From an uncultured Pelagibacteraceae bacterium (GTDB lineage: Bacteria; Pseudomonadota; Alphaproteobacteria; Pelagibacterales; Pelagibacteraceae), in contig CACKNV010000003.1 in the NCBI GenBank assembly GCA_902601705.1, forward strand, positions 99,578-163,577: a stretch of DNA of 64,000 nucleotides, read 5' to 3'. Shown piece by piece: positions 54,294-63,554 of this stretch; the first letter of the stretch is position 1, and every line of letters starts with the position of its first letter. The notes beneath the pieces were generated by a model. The model saw only the letters and a program-made list of their open reading frames with translations. It did not search any database and had not been told where the DNA came from. A program made the position numbers and the translations under genes.

Positions 54294-55442
54294 ATGAATC
54301 TTAAAGATTGTTATAATTTTGAAGATTTCAGAAGATTAGCAAAAAAAAATTTACCGGCTCCAATTTTTCATTACATAGATGGAGGCTCTGATGATGAGAC
54401 TACTTTAAAAAGAAACACAGAATCATTTTTAAAATGTGATTTGGTACCTAATATACTGGCAAGTGTAGGGGAACCTGATCTCTCAACAACTGTTTTTGGT
54501 CAGAAAATTGATATGCCTTTATTTTTAGCACCGACTGCAATGCAAAGATTATATCATCACGATGGAGACAAAGCATCAGCGAGAGCTGCAGAAAAATTTG
54601 GAACCTTTTATAGCATGTCGACTATGGCTACATCTTCAATTGAGGAAATAGCTAATGTTGCAAGCGGACCTAAGATGTTTCAACTTTATATTCATAAAGA
54701 TCAAGGTTTAACAGATAATTTAATAGACAGATGTAAAACAGCAGGATTTAAATCTTTGTGTTTAACTGTTGATACGGTTGTAGCAGGAAATAGAGAAAGA
54801 GATCATAAATGGGGTTTTACTACTCCACCAAAATTAACTTTAAAAAGTATTATGAGTTTTGCAATGCATCCTAAATGGGCATTCAATTATTTAACTAACA
54901 AAAAATTTGAGTTAGCAAATGTTTCTCATTGGACAAAAAAAGGATCTAGTATCGCAAAAGGAGTAATGGACTATATCAATGAACAATATGATCCAGCGAT
55001 GAGTTGGAAAGATGCAGAGTATGTTGTAAAAAAATGGGGAGGACCATTTGCATTAAAAGGTGTTATGTCGGTTGAAGATGCAAAAAGAGCAATTGATATT
55101 GGAGCTTCTGCAATTTTATTATCTAATCATGGTGGAAGACAACTTGATGGTTCTCGATCACCTTTCGATCAACTGCCAGCAATTAAGGAAGCAGTTGGAG
55201 ATAAATTAGAAATAATTTTAGATGGAGGGATTAGAAGAGGAACTCATGTTTTAAAAGCGTTATCATTGGGTGCAACAGCATGCAGCTTTGGAAAAGGTTT
55301 TTTATTTGCATTAGGTGCTGGCGGGCAAGCTGGTGTAGAGCAAATTTTAAAAAGAATGAGAGAAGAAATAAGAAGAGATATGATTTTACTGGGTTGCAAA
55401 AGCATAAAAGAGCTAAATAGCTCTAAAATTGCATATAGGTGA
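54294..55442 (+). CDS. FMN-dependent alpha-hydroxyacid dehydrogenase (L-lactate dehydrogenase-like)
   Basis: Flavoprotein of 382 residues of the LldD/glycolate oxidase (plant-type) family. It starts FEDFRRLAKKNLPAPIFHYIDGGSDDE, with FMN-contacting FLAPTAMQRLYHHDGD, TMATSSIEEIA, FQLYIHKDQGL, CLTVDTVVAGNRERD, the catalytic histidine in LLSNHGGRQLDGSRSP and the DGGIRRGTHVLKALSLGA phosphate-binding block. Substrate could be L-lactate, mandelate-type acids or glycolate; the glcDEF neighbours point to a small hydroxy acid. It is read in the same direction as the aminotransferase 49 bases downstream. Confidence 0.93.
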   Translation: MNLKDCYNFEDFRRLAKKNLPAPIFHYIDGGSDDETTLKRNTESFLKCDLVPNILASVGEPDLSTTVFGQKIDMPLFLAPTAMQRLYHHDGDKASARAAEKFGTFYSMSTMATSSIEEIANVASGPKMFQLYIHKDQGLTDNLIDRCKTAGFKSLCLTVDTVVAGNRERDHKWGFTTPPKLTLKSIMSFAMHPKWAFNYLTNKKFELANVSHWTKKGSSIAKGVMDYINEQYDPAMSWKDAEYVVKKWGGPFALKGVMSVEDAKRAIDIGASAILLSNHGGRQLDGSRSPFDQLPAIKEAVGDKLEIILDGGIRRGTHVLKALSLGATACSFGKGFLFALGAGGQAGVEQILKRMREEIRRDMILLGCKSIKELNSSKIAYR

Positions 55443-55491
55443 TGCAAAAAAACTAATATGCAAAAGTGACAATTTATTTTAGGCTATAATT

Positions 55492-56655
55492 ATGAAACTT
55501 GCGAAAAATTTAGAAAGATTGGGCACTGAAACAGCATTCAGTGTATTAGCTGAAGCTAAAAAACTTGAGGCTCAGGGAAAAGAAATGATCCACTTAGGAT
55601 TGGGTCAGCCAGATTTTATGACACCCAAACATATTATGGATGCAGCAAAAAAAGCTATTGATGACGGACATCATGGATATGTTTTAGCTAACGGGATTGC
55701 TGAATGCCGGCAAGCAGTTTCAAGAAAAATAAAAAGTTTATATAAAAAAGAAGTAAGTCCTGAGCGAATTATGATTATGCCTGGTGGAAAACCTACAATG
55801 TACTTTGCTATTCAGATGATCGGTGAGCCTGGTGCAGAAATAGTTCATCCAACACCTGGTTTCCCAATTTATGAGTCTATGATCAATTATACTGGTGCCA
55901 AAGCAGTTCCATATGATTTAACAAAAGAAAAAGATTTAAAATTTGATCCTGAAAAAATTTTATCTTTGATAACAGACAAAACTCGTCTTGTGATTCTGAT
56001 TAATCCAAATAATCCAACAGGAAGTTTTGTTGAAAAACCTGCAATCGATTTTCTTGCTGAAGGTTTAAAGAAACATCCACACGTTACAATTCTTAGTGAT
56101 GAAATTTATAGTAGACAAATTTTCGATGGAAAAGAGATGCCGACTTTTTTCAATTACCCGGATTTACAAGACAGGTTGATAGTTTTAGATGGATGGAGCA
56201 AAGCTTACTCTATGACCGGCTGGAGAATGGGATGGAGCGTGTGGCCAGAAAATTTAATACCTCATGTAACTAAATTAGCTATAAATAGTTTTTCTTGTGT
56301 AAATGCGCCTTCACAATTTGCTGGAATTGCAGCACTAGATGGGCCCGACGACTCTATTCATCATATGATGGAAAAGTTTGATCAAAGAAGAAAATTAATT
56401 CACAAAGGTTTAAACGATTTACCTGGTGTTGAATGCAGTATGCCTGGTGGAGCGTTTTACGCTTTTCCGAATGTAAAGGGAACAGGTATGAGTGGAAGTG
56501 AATTTTCAAAGAAATGTATGCATGAGGCAGGTGTGGCAATTGTTCCAGGAACAGCATTTGGCAAAACATCAGTAGATTATGTACGTTTTAGCTTCGCAGC
56601 ATCACGGGACAACATTCAAAAAGCACTAGATAAAATATCAAAAATGCTTAAGTAG
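55492..56655 (+). CDS. class I/II pyridoxal-phosphate aminotransferase (aspartate aminotransferase-like)
   Basis: Transaminase of 387 residues. The fold type I pattern includes MIHLGLGQPDFMTPKHI, GYVLANGIAECRQAV, LVILINPNNPTGSFVEKP, the DEIYSRQIFDG block and the PLP lysine in LDGWSKAYSMTGWRMGW. RFSFAASRDNIQKAL near the end holds the arginine that binds the substrate carboxylate. Because it sits between a hydroxyacid dehydrogenase and glcDEF, amination of glyoxylate to glycine or of another 2-oxo acid is a reasonable guess, not a proof. glcD starts 8 bases downstream of its stop. Confidence 0.92.
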   Translation: MKLAKNLERLGTETAFSVLAEAKKLEAQGKEMIHLGLGQPDFMTPKHIMDAAKKAIDDGHHGYVLANGIAECRQAVSRKIKSLYKKEVSPERIMIMPGGKPTMYFAIQMIGEPGAEIVHPTPGFPIYESMINYTGAKAVPYDLTKEKDLKFDPEKILSLITDKTRLVILINPNNPTGSFVEKPAIDFLAEGLKKHPHVTILSDEIYSRQIFDGKEMPTFFNYPDLQDRLIVLDGWSKAYSMTGWRMGWSVWPENLIPHVTKLAINSFSCVNAPSQFAGIAALDGPDDSIHHMMEKFDQRRKLIHKGLNDLPGVECSMPGGAFYAFPNVKGTGMSGSEFSKKCMHEAGVAIVPGTAFGKTSVDYVRFSFAASRDNIQKALDKISKMLK

Positions 56656-56663
56656 GATTGATT

Positions 56664-58160
56664 ATGAGCAGTTTACAAATGCCAAAAGTTGATAACGCAA
56701 TTATGTCTAAAAAAGATAAAATTGCTTCGGACCTTCGTAGAATTATCAATTCTAAAAATGTTCTTTCGAATCCTGATGAACTAAGACCTTTCGAAACTGA
56801 CGGCTTGACGGCTTATAGACAAATGCCTCTTTTAGTAGTTATGCCTGAGACAGTTGAGGAAGTTAGTCAAATTTTAAAATATTGTAATGAGAATAAAGTT
56901 AAAGTAGTTCCAAGAGGAGCAGGTACAGGTTTATCTGGTGGTTCAATGCCTTTAGAAGATTGTGTTCTAATGGCAATGGGAAAATTTAATAAAATAATTG
57001 AGATTGATTATGAAAATAGATGTGTGGTAACGCAACCTTGTGTAACAAATTTAGCAATCACTCATGCTGTTCAAGACAAAGGTTTTTATTATGCTCCGGA
57101 TCCATCAAGTCAAATTGCGTGTTCCATAGGCGGAAACGTAGCTGAAAATTCTGGTGGAGTTCATTCTCTTAAATACGGTGCCACTACAAATAATCTTTTG
57201 GGAATTCAAGTAGTTTTAATGGATGGAACTGTAACTAAATTTGGTGGTAAAGCCATGGACGCGGAGGGATATGATTTCTTAGGTTTGATGACAGGTTCAG
57301 AAGGTTTACTTGGTGTTATCACAGAGGTTACTGTAAAAATTTTAAAGTCGCCTGAAGTTGTTAAAGCTGCTTTAGTTGGATTTCCATCAATTGAAGATGC
57401 AGGTAACTGTGTTGCTGAAATAATCGCAGAGGGATGTATACCGGCTGGGATGGAAATAATGGATAAAGCTCTTACGAAAGCAACTAATGATTATTCCAAA
57501 GCAGGTTACCCAACTGATGCAGAGGCGATGATGATTGTAGAATTTGACGGAACAGAACATGAAGTTGAAGCTTACATTCAAAAGACAAAAGAAATTGCTG
57601 AAAAAAATAATTCATCAAGTTTAAAAATCAGTAAATCAAATGAAGAGAGATTAAAATTTTGGGCTGGTAGGAAAGCAGCTTTTCCGGCTTGTGGAGTTTT
57701 AGCGCCTGATTACATGTGTATGGATGGTTCAATACCTAGAGGAAAACTTGCTGAGGTTTTAAATGAAATTTCAAGACTTTCTAAAAAATATAATTTGCCG
57801 GTTGCCAATGCATTTCATGCAGGAGATGGAAACCTTCATCCTCTAATTATGTTTGATGCAAATGACAAAGAGTCTTTAAGGAAATGTGAGGAGTTTGGAG
57901 CTGATATTTTAAAATATTGTGTAAAAGTCGGTGGGGCTCTTACTGGTGAACACGGAGTTGGTATAGAGAAAAGAGAATTAATGTGTGAAGCATTCAATGA
58001 TAAAGATATACAACAACAATTAACAATTAAAGTTGCTTTAGATCCAAATTCATTATTAAATCCAGGCAAAGTTTATCCAATACTTAGAAAATGTGCTGAG
58101 GAAGGGAGAGTTCATGTCCATGGAGGAAAAACAAAATTCCCAGATATCCCTAGATTTTAA
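56664..58160 (+). CDS. glcD: glycolate oxidase FAD subunit GlcD
   Basis: FAD-linked subunit that oxidises glycolate (or D-lactate) to the 2-oxo acid. Start at ATG 56,664 (MSSLQMPKVDNAI), which has an AGGA element just upstream; a TTG two codons earlier is less likely. The PCMH-type FAD domain has VVPRGAGTGLSGGSMPL, FYYAPDPSSQIACSIGGNVAENSGG (in parts) and GLMTGSEGLLGVITEV; the C-terminal domain has NAFHAGDGNLHPLI and GALTGEHGVGIEKRE. Length 498. It overlaps glcE by 47 bases in another frame. Confidence 0.97.
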   Translation: MSSLQMPKVDNAIMSKKDKIASDLRRIINSKNVLSNPDELRPFETDGLTAYRQMPLLVVMPETVEEVSQILKYCNENKVKVVPRGAGTGLSGGSMPLEDCVLMAMGKFNKIIEIDYENRCVVTQPCVTNLAITHAVQDKGFYYAPDPSSQIACSIGGNVAENSGGVHSLKYGATTNNLLGIQVVLMDGTVTKFGGKAMDAEGYDFLGLMTGSEGLLGVITEVTVKILKSPEVVKAALVGFPSIEDAGNCVAEIIAEGCIPAGMEIMDKALTKATNDYSKAGYPTDAEAMMIVEFDGTEHEVEAYIQKTKEIAEKNNSSSLKISKSNEERLKFWAGRKAAFPACGVLAPDYMCMDGSIPRGKLAEVLNEISRLSKKYNLPVANAFHAGDGNLHPLIMFDANDKESLRKCEEFGADILKYCVKVGGALTGEHGVGIEKRELMCEAFNDKDIQQQLTIKVALDPNSLLNPGKVYPILRKCAEEGRVHVHGGKTKFPDIPRF

Positions 58161-59373
58161 TCAAAATATTTTTAAACCTATCTCTAGAGAGGAAATAGTT
58201 GAGATAGTTAAAACTTGTTATAGGAAAAATATACCTCTAGAAATCAACGGGTTAAAATCAAAAAATAAAATTGGAAGAAATTTTCAATCTGAAAAAACAT
58301 TAGATCTCTCTGATTATAAAGGTATTATTGATTACAAACCTGAAGAGCTCTATATCAAAGTTAAAGCTGGCACACCTTTGAAAGAAATTATAGAGGAACT
58401 AGACAAAAATAATCAGCAATTAGCTTTTGAACCGAATGATTTTGGTTACTTATTTTCTGGGCAAAGTAACAGCGGATCGATTGGAGGAGTCGTTTCATGT
58501 AATTTTGCCGGATCACGAAGATTTAAAGTTGGAAGTGTTCGAGATCACATACTTGGATTTCAAGGGATTAACGGAAAAGGTGAAACTATTAAATCAGGGG
58601 GAACAGTAGTTAAGAATGTTACCGGTTATGATTTAAGTAAATTAGTATCAGGATCTTTTGGAACACTCACGATATTAACTGAGCTTTCAATAAAAGTTTT
58701 ACCAAAACCAGAAACAAGTAAAACTTTAATTATTAAGAATCCTCATCTTAAAAAAGCACTAGACTTTCTTGGAAAAGCATTGTCATCTTCTACAGATCCA
58801 TCCGGTGGAGTTTTTTATCCAGACTATTTTGGAAAAGATTTTGTTCTGAATGATCTTACACACGATGGAGGCTTAACTGCTATAAGAATTGAAGGTCCAA
58901 CAAATTCTGTGGATCAAAGAGCAAACAGATTGTCTAAAGAATTAGGTCTTTTGGATCAAGAGCTTTCTATTTTAGATAGCGAGCAAAGTAATATTTTTTG
59001 GAGTAGGACAAAAAATTTAGAGGTTTTTAAAAGTTTAAAAAGTAATTTATTAAGAATAGTTTTGCCAATGAGCGAAACCTTACAGGTTATCCAAAAACTT
59101 AAAAATTTTGAGATTAAATATTTTATTGATTGGGGAGGTGGTCTAATCTGGGCCTCATTTGATCAATTGAACACAAAAATTCTTAGTGAAATCAAGGATA
59201 CGGTAAAAAAACATCAAGGATATATTACTTTAATTAAAGTTGAAGAGGATTTAAAAGCTTCTGCTGATATTTTTACAATAGATCCAATTAAGTATAAAAT
59301 AAGTGAAAAAATTAAAAGGAGTTTTGACCCTAAAAGAATTTTTAATCCAGGGAAAATGTACACCGGAATTTAA
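58114..59373 (+). CDS. glcE: glycolate oxidase subunit GlcE
   Basis: Second FAD-binding subunit of the glycolate oxidase complex. I place the start at ATG 58,114 (MSMEEKQNSQISLDF), which follows GGGAGAG at a good distance; an in-frame codon at 58,093 is possible. The FAD domain contains PLEINGLKSKNKIGR, GTPLKEIIEELDKNNQQLAFEP (in parts), SGSIGGVVSCNFAGSRRFKVGSVRDHILG and NVTGYDLSKLVSGSFGTL, and the C-terminus ends FDPKRIFNPGKMYTGI. Length about 419. glcF follows with no gap. Confidence 0.96.
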   Translation: MSMEEKQNSQISLDFNQNIFKPISREEIVEIVKTCYRKNIPLEINGLKSKNKIGRNFQSEKTLDLSDYKGIIDYKPEELYIKVKAGTPLKEIIEELDKNNQQLAFEPNDFGYLFSGQSNSGSIGGVVSCNFAGSRRFKVGSVRDHILGFQGINGKGETIKSGGTVVKNVTGYDLSKLVSGSFGTLTILTELSIKVLPKPETSKTLIIKNPHLKKALDFLGKALSSSTDPSGGVFYPDYFGKDFVLNDLTHDGGLTAIRIEGPTNSVDQRANRLSKELGLLDQELSILDSEQSNIFWSRTKNLEVFKSLKSNLLRIVLPMSETLQVIQKLKNFEIKYFIDWGGGLIWASFDQLNTKILSEIKDTVKKHQGYITLIKVEEDLKASADIFTIDPIKYKISEKIKRSFDPKRIFNPGKMYTGI

Positions 59374-60672
59374 ATGCAAACATCATTTACAGATAAACAA
59401 CTTCAAGACAAAGATAATAAAACGAGTGAAACAATTATAAGGAAATGCGTTCACTGCGGAATGTGTAATGCTACTTGCCCTACTTATCAAGTAAATGGAG
59501 AAGAGTTAGAAGGACCAAGAGGAAGAATATATCTTATCAAAGATATGTTAGAGAATAAAAAACCAGCCACTAAAGAAATAGCAAAACACATTGATAGCTG
59601 TTTATCCTGTTACTCATGTATGACGACTTGCCCTTCAGGAGTGAACTATATGCATTTAATTGACCATGGTAGGAATTATGTTGAAGAAACTTACAAAAGG
59701 CCTTTTTTAGATAGAGTATTTAGAAATATACTTTCTTTTGTACTACCGAGACCAAAAATGTTTTTGTTAATGGCTTTATCATCTAAACTAATTAAACCAT
59801 TTAGTTTTTTATTTCCAAAATTTATTAGAAACGCATTAAATTTAATGCCAGATAAAATCCCAGGAAAAAAATTAAAAGATCAAAAAGTTTACGAGGTTAA
59901 TAAAGGAAAGAAGGTTTCAAGGGTCGCTTTATTGACTGGTTGTGTTCAAAGAGTTATTTCTCCTGAAATAAACGAAGCTACTATAAGACTTCTAAATAGG
60001 CACAATGTTGAAGTAGTAGTAATGCCAGATATTAATTGTTGTGGATCTTTAAACCATCATTTGGGTAAACAAAAATTAGCACACGAGTCATTTAAGAATA
60101 ATATTGAGAGCTGGCATGAAGAGTATCTTAAAAATGGATTGGATGCGATAATAAGTAATACATCTGGATGTGGCACAACATTAAAAGACTATGGACATAT
60201 TTTTAAAAACGATAAAGACCTAAAAAAGAAAGCTAAGAAAATCTCAGAATTAACTAAAGATATTACCGAATATCTCGACGAAAATTTAAAATTAAACATA
60301 AATTTAAACTCAGAAAAAAAATATAGAATAGCGTATCATTCAGCTTGTTCGATGCAACATGGACAAAAAGTTCACGATCAACCAAAAGATTTAATTTCAA
60401 AAACTGGTAACGAAGTACTAGATATTCCAGATGGACATTTGTGTTGTGGTTCCGCGGGTACTTACAATATTTTACATCAAAAGATGGCTAAATCACTTTT
60501 AAAGAATAAGGTAAATAATATAGAAAAAATTTCACCTGATTTTATTTCAACAGGTAATATTGGTTGTATGACACAAATTTCAGCTGGTACTCGAATACCA
60601 ATTATCCATACCGTAGAGTTACTTGATTGGTTTACCGGAGGACCCAAGCCCTATAAACTAAATAATTTTTAA
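59374..60672 (+). CDS. glcF: glycolate oxidase iron-sulfur subunit GlcF
   Basis: Iron-sulfur subunit that passes electrons from GlcDE to the quinone pool. Two 4Fe-4S motifs are visible: CVHCGMCNATCP (about residues 26-37) and CLSCYSCMTTCPSG (about 77-90), followed by two CCG-type domains: DINCCGSLNHHLG and HLCCGSAGTYN, each with upstream single cysteines (LTGCVQRV and YHSACSMQHG). Length 432. The gene completes glcD-glcE-glcF, and the next gene starts one base after its stop. Confidence 0.97.
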   Translation: MQTSFTDKQLQDKDNKTSETIIRKCVHCGMCNATCPTYQVNGEELEGPRGRIYLIKDMLENKKPATKEIAKHIDSCLSCYSCMTTCPSGVNYMHLIDHGRNYVEETYKRPFLDRVFRNILSFVLPRPKMFLLMALSSKLIKPFSFLFPKFIRNALNLMPDKIPGKKLKDQKVYEVNKGKKVSRVALLTGCVQRVISPEINEATIRLLNRHNVEVVVMPDINCCGSLNHHLGKQKLAHESFKNNIESWHEEYLKNGLDAIISNTSGCGTTLKDYGHIFKNDKDLKKKAKKISELTKDITEYLDENLKLNINLNSEKKYRIAYHSACSMQHGQKVHDQPKDLISKTGNEVLDIPDGHLCCGSAGTYNILHQKMAKSLLKNKVNNIEKISPDFISTGNIGCMTQISAGTRIPIIHTVELLDWFTGGPKPYKLNNF

Positions 60673-60673
60673 G

Positions 60674-61630
60674 ATGAAAAAAAAAATTTTTGTTACAAGA
60701 AAACTTCTCAAAGAAAATGAGGAGAAACTTAAAGAATTATTTGAAGTTACTTTAAATAAAGACGATAAGATTTATAAACCTCAAGAAATAATAGATGGAT
60801 CCAAAAATTTTGACGGGATATTAAGTTCTGTTTCTGATCCTATCAGCGCTGATACCATCTCTAAACTTTCGAGTTCCATAAAAATTATTGCTAATGGCGC
60901 AGTTGGTTTTGGAAATATAGATATAAAAGCTGCAAAAGAAAAAGGAATTACTGTAACGAATACACCCGACGTACTTACAGATGCTACAGCAGATATTCAG
61001 ATTTTACTTTTACTAGGTGCTTCTAGAAAAGCTTATGAGGGACGTCTAGCAGCTGAAACTCAAAATTGGAAATGGTCATGGGATTTCTTGTTAGGAAAAC
61101 AAATGTCTAATAAAAAACTAGGAATATTAGGAATGGGCAGAATAGGAAGGGCAGTTGCTAAAAGAGCTAAGGCTTTTAATATGGAAATTCATTATCATAA
61201 TAGATCTAAACTTTCACCAGAATTGGAAGATGGTGCAATTTATCATAAAGATCTAAAAAGCCTTTTTAAACAAAGTGAATTTTTATCAATTAATTGTCCT
61301 GCAACACCAGAAACAACAAAACTTGTGAATAAAGAAACGCTAAGCTATCTAGAAGAAAATACTGTTATAGGTAACGCAGCAAGAGGAGATATAGTTGACG
61401 ATGATGCTATGATCGAAGCATTGAAAAGCGGAAAAGTATTCGCTTACGGTTTAGATGTTTACAATGGTGAACCAAAAATTCATCGAGAATATTTGAAGTT
61501 AAAAAATATTTTTTTACTTCCACATTTAGGAAGCGCAACAAAAAGAACTAGGTGGGATATGGCATTCAGGGCTACAAAAAATCTTGAGGATTTTTTTTCT
61601 GGCAAAAAACCACAAGATCAGGTGAATTAG
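60674..61630 (+). CDS. D-isomer-specific 2-hydroxyacid dehydrogenase (glyoxylate/hydroxypyruvate reductase-like)
   Basis: NAD(P)H-dependent oxidoreductase of 318 residues. The Rossmann motif KLGILGMGRIGRAVAKRAKAF is at about residues 149-169, the substrate region has IIANGAVGFGNIDIKAAKEKGI and the catalytic residues are in NAARGDIVDDDAMIEAL (Arg), DVYNGEPKIH (Glu) and LLPHLGSATKRTRWDM (His). The V/A-G-x-G/D-N-I-D and GYAR-like order fits glyoxylate reductase (GyaR). With glcDEF it would form a glycolate/glyoxylate couple, perhaps to spill reducing power or balance glyoxylate. It is the last gene of the glc operon. Confidence 0.92.
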   Translation: MKKKIFVTRKLLKENEEKLKELFEVTLNKDDKIYKPQEIIDGSKNFDGILSSVSDPISADTISKLSSSIKIIANGAVGFGNIDIKAAKEKGITVTNTPDVLTDATADIQILLLLGASRKAYEGRLAAETQNWKWSWDFLLGKQMSNKKLGILGMGRIGRAVAKRAKAFNMEIHYHNRSKLSPELEDGAIYHKDLKSLFKQSEFLSINCPATPETTKLVNKETLSYLEENTVIGNAARGDIVDDDAMIEALKSGKVFAYGLDVYNGEPKIHREYLKLKNIFLLPHLGSATKRTRWDMAFRATKNLEDFFSGKKPQDQVN

Positions 61631-61723
61631 TACACCTAGAGATTGAATCTACAATTTAAAATAATTCTAAAAAGAGCGAGACTCTGAATTGAGTTTATGC
61701 TTAAATCTTAAAGTTAATTAACT

Positions 61724-61732
61724 AACGGAGGA
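61724..61732 (+). promoter_or_regulatory. strong ribosome-binding site of dctP
   Basis: AACGGAGGA lies 3 bases before ATG 61,736 and is a near-perfect complement of the 16S rRNA 3' end. Almost no other gene in this window has such a site, so it marks a gene built for high translation. It fixes the start of dctP beyond doubt. Confidence 0.85.
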
Positions 61733-61735
61733 CAT

Positions 61736-62884
61736 ATGTCAAAAAAAATAAAAGGAGTAAAAACTCCATCAAGACGTAAGTTCTTTAAAGCAGCAGCAGC
61801 TACGGGTGCTGCAGCGGCAGCAACTGTTGCAATGCCAAACATTGCATTAGGTGCTCCTCAGACTTTAAAGATGCAAGCGGCTTGGCCGTCAGGCGCTAAC
61901 ATTTTCTTTGAAATGGCTGGCGACTACGCAAAAATGGTAGGCGACATGTCTGGAGGTGAATTAAAAATTGATCTTCAGCCAGTTGGAGCTGTAGTTAAGA
62001 CTTCGGAGATTGGACAAGCAGTAAGTTCAGGTGTACTTGATATGGGACACTGGGTAACAGCTTACTGGTACGGAAAAAATCCAGCAGCTTCTCTATTCGG
62101 TACTGGTCCGTCATACGGAATGTCATCTCAAGAAATTATGGGATGGATAGAGTATGGTGGAGGTAGAAAACTTTATGATGAAACACTTGCAAAAGTTGGT
62201 TTCGATTATATTGGTTTCTTCCATATGCCAATGCCTGCACAGCCTTTTGGTTGGTTCAAAAAGAACGTAACAAAAGTATCTGATGTAAAAGGCATGAAGT
62301 ACAGAACAGTAGGTTTAGCTACTAACGTATTAACAGCAATGGGAATGGTTGTAAGACAATTACCAGGTGGTGAAATTCAGCCTGCAATGAAGACAGGTTT
62401 GATTGAAGCAGCTGAGTTTAACAACCCTACTTCGGACTCTCAGTTTGGTATGCAAGACGTTTCTAAGCATTATCACTTAGGAAGCTTCCACCAATCACAA
62501 GAGATGTTTGAAATTCCAGTAAACAAGAAGACATTTAATGGATTATCGCCTAAACATCAGGCTATTCTAAAAAATGCTGCTTATGCTGCGAACAGTGATA
62601 ACTACTTTAAAGCATTAGTAAGATACTCTGCTGACTTATCTAAATTGATGAACCAGCACAAAGTAAATGTGTATCAAACATCTGATGCGATCTTAGCTCA
62701 ACAATTAAAAGGTTGGGATAAAGTAATCGGAGATTTCAATAAGAAAGATCCATTCTTTAAAAAGATTGTAGATTCACAGAAGAAATATGCTAAGAGAGTT
62801 ATGAAGTACTTGCTCATGAACCAACCTAACTATAAGTTGGCTTACGAGAATGAATTCGGCTCTATAGCTAAAGTTAAAATTTAA
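61736..62884 (+). CDS. dctP: TRAP transporter substrate-binding protein (DctP/TakP-like)
   Basis: Periplasmic binding protein of 382 residues. A Tat-type signal peptide is present: SRRKFFKAAAATGAAAAATV, with twin arginines at residues 13-14 and cleavage near ALGA-PQ (about residue 41). The mature protein has the TRAP-family blocks GQAVSSGVLDMGHWVTAYWYGKNPA (in parts), the substrate-anchor arginine in GMKYRTVGLATNVLTAMGM and the AEFNNPTSDSQFGMQDV motif resembling the 2-oxo-acid binding protein TakP. Substrate is therefore likely a 2-oxo or related acid, as an inference. It has a strong ribosome-binding site and is followed by a terminator before dctQ. Confidence 0.93.
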   Translation: MSKKIKGVKTPSRRKFFKAAAATGAAAAATVAMPNIALGAPQTLKMQAAWPSGANIFFEMAGDYAKMVGDMSGGELKIDLQPVGAVVKTSEIGQAVSSGVLDMGHWVTAYWYGKNPAASLFGTGPSYGMSSQEIMGWIEYGGGRKLYDETLAKVGFDYIGFFHMPMPAQPFGWFKKNVTKVSDVKGMKYRTVGLATNVLTAMGMVVRQLPGGEIQPAMKTGLIEAAEFNNPTSDSQFGMQDVSKHYHLGSFHQSQEMFEIPVNKKTFNGLSPKHQAILKNAAYAANSDNYFKALVRYSADLSKLMNQHKVNVYQTSDAILAQQLKGWDKVIGDFNKKDPFFKKIVDSQKKYAKRVMKYLLMNQPNYKLAYENEFGSIAKVKI

Positions 62885-62899
62885 TTATATTTTAAACGT

Positions 62900-62931
62900 A
62901 AAAAGGGGGTGATTTATCACCCCCTTTTTTT
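62900..62931 (+). terminator. intrinsic terminator/attenuator between dctP and dctQ
   Basis: A 13-base perfect stem (62,900-62,912 with 62,917-62,929) with a GGGGGTGA/TCACCCCC core and a TTTA loop is followed by a T run of seven. It starts 15 bases after the dctP stop. In many TRAP operons such a hairpin makes the binding protein more abundant than the membrane subunits; that role is inferred. Confidence 0.92.
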
Positions 62932-62969
62932 ATGGAAATAATAAAAAAATTAGCATAGTTTAAAAATTC

Positions 62970-63554
62970 ATGAGGGGATTTATTCATTTTGCAGACACTT
63001 TAAGCACTTCCGTTGGAAAGGCGTTTTCTTGGTGTATCGTAATTTTAATGGGCGGAACTTGCTACGAAGTAGTTATGGCATATGCCTTTAATGCTCCTAC
63101 TTTATGGAATTTTGATTTCAGTTTACAAATGTACGGTGCGATTTTTATGATGGCAGGTGCTTATACTCTTTCTACTGAGGCTCATGTGAGAGGTGATGTA
63201 ATTTACAGACTTTTTAAACCAAGAACTCAGGGTTACATCGATTTAGTTTTATATTTTATATTTTTCTTTCCAGGTGTGCTTGCTCTTGCATTTTATGGTT
63301 ATGAGTACGCTTCGCTTGCATGGAAGATAAAAGAAACAAGTTGGAACAGCCCTGCTCAAATTCAAATTTATATGGCTAAATCTTTAATTCCTGCTGCAGG
63401 AATTTTATTAACGCTACAAGGTATCAGCGAAGTTTGTAGAGCAATCATTTGCATTCAAACAGGACACTGGCCTGCAAGAATGGTTGTAGCAGAGGAAACA
63501 GAAAAAATGTTAATGAGAACTTCACAAGACGAGGATCAAAAAGATGTTATTTAG
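62970..63554 (+). CDS. dctQ: TRAP transporter small permease subunit DctQ
   Basis: Membrane protein of 194 residues with four hydrophobic segments (about 15-35, 47-68, 89-112 and 132-153). The signature W-N-F-D-x-S-x-x-x-Y-G-A-I-F-M-M-A-G-A-Y-T-L appears as WNFDFSLQMYGAIFMMAGAY, and HVRGDVIY follows, typical of DctQ. It starts 41 bases after the terminator that follows dctP and overlaps dctM by 11 bases. A charged tail closes the protein (EETEKMLMRTSQDEDQ). Confidence 0.93.
   Translation: MRGFIHFADTLSTSVGKAFSWCIVILMGGTCYEVVMAYAFNAPTLWNFDFSLQMYGAIFMMAGAYTLSTEAHVRGDVIYRLFKPRTQGYIDLVLYFIFFFPGVLALAFYGYEYASLAWKIKETSWNSPAQIQIYMAKSLIPAAGILLTLQGISEVCRAIICIQTGHWPARMVVAEETEKMLMRTSQDEDQKDVI

Noticed and set aside
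58427..58609. Small open frame inside glcE
   Set aside because: It is a shadow of glcE in another frame with no family resemblance.
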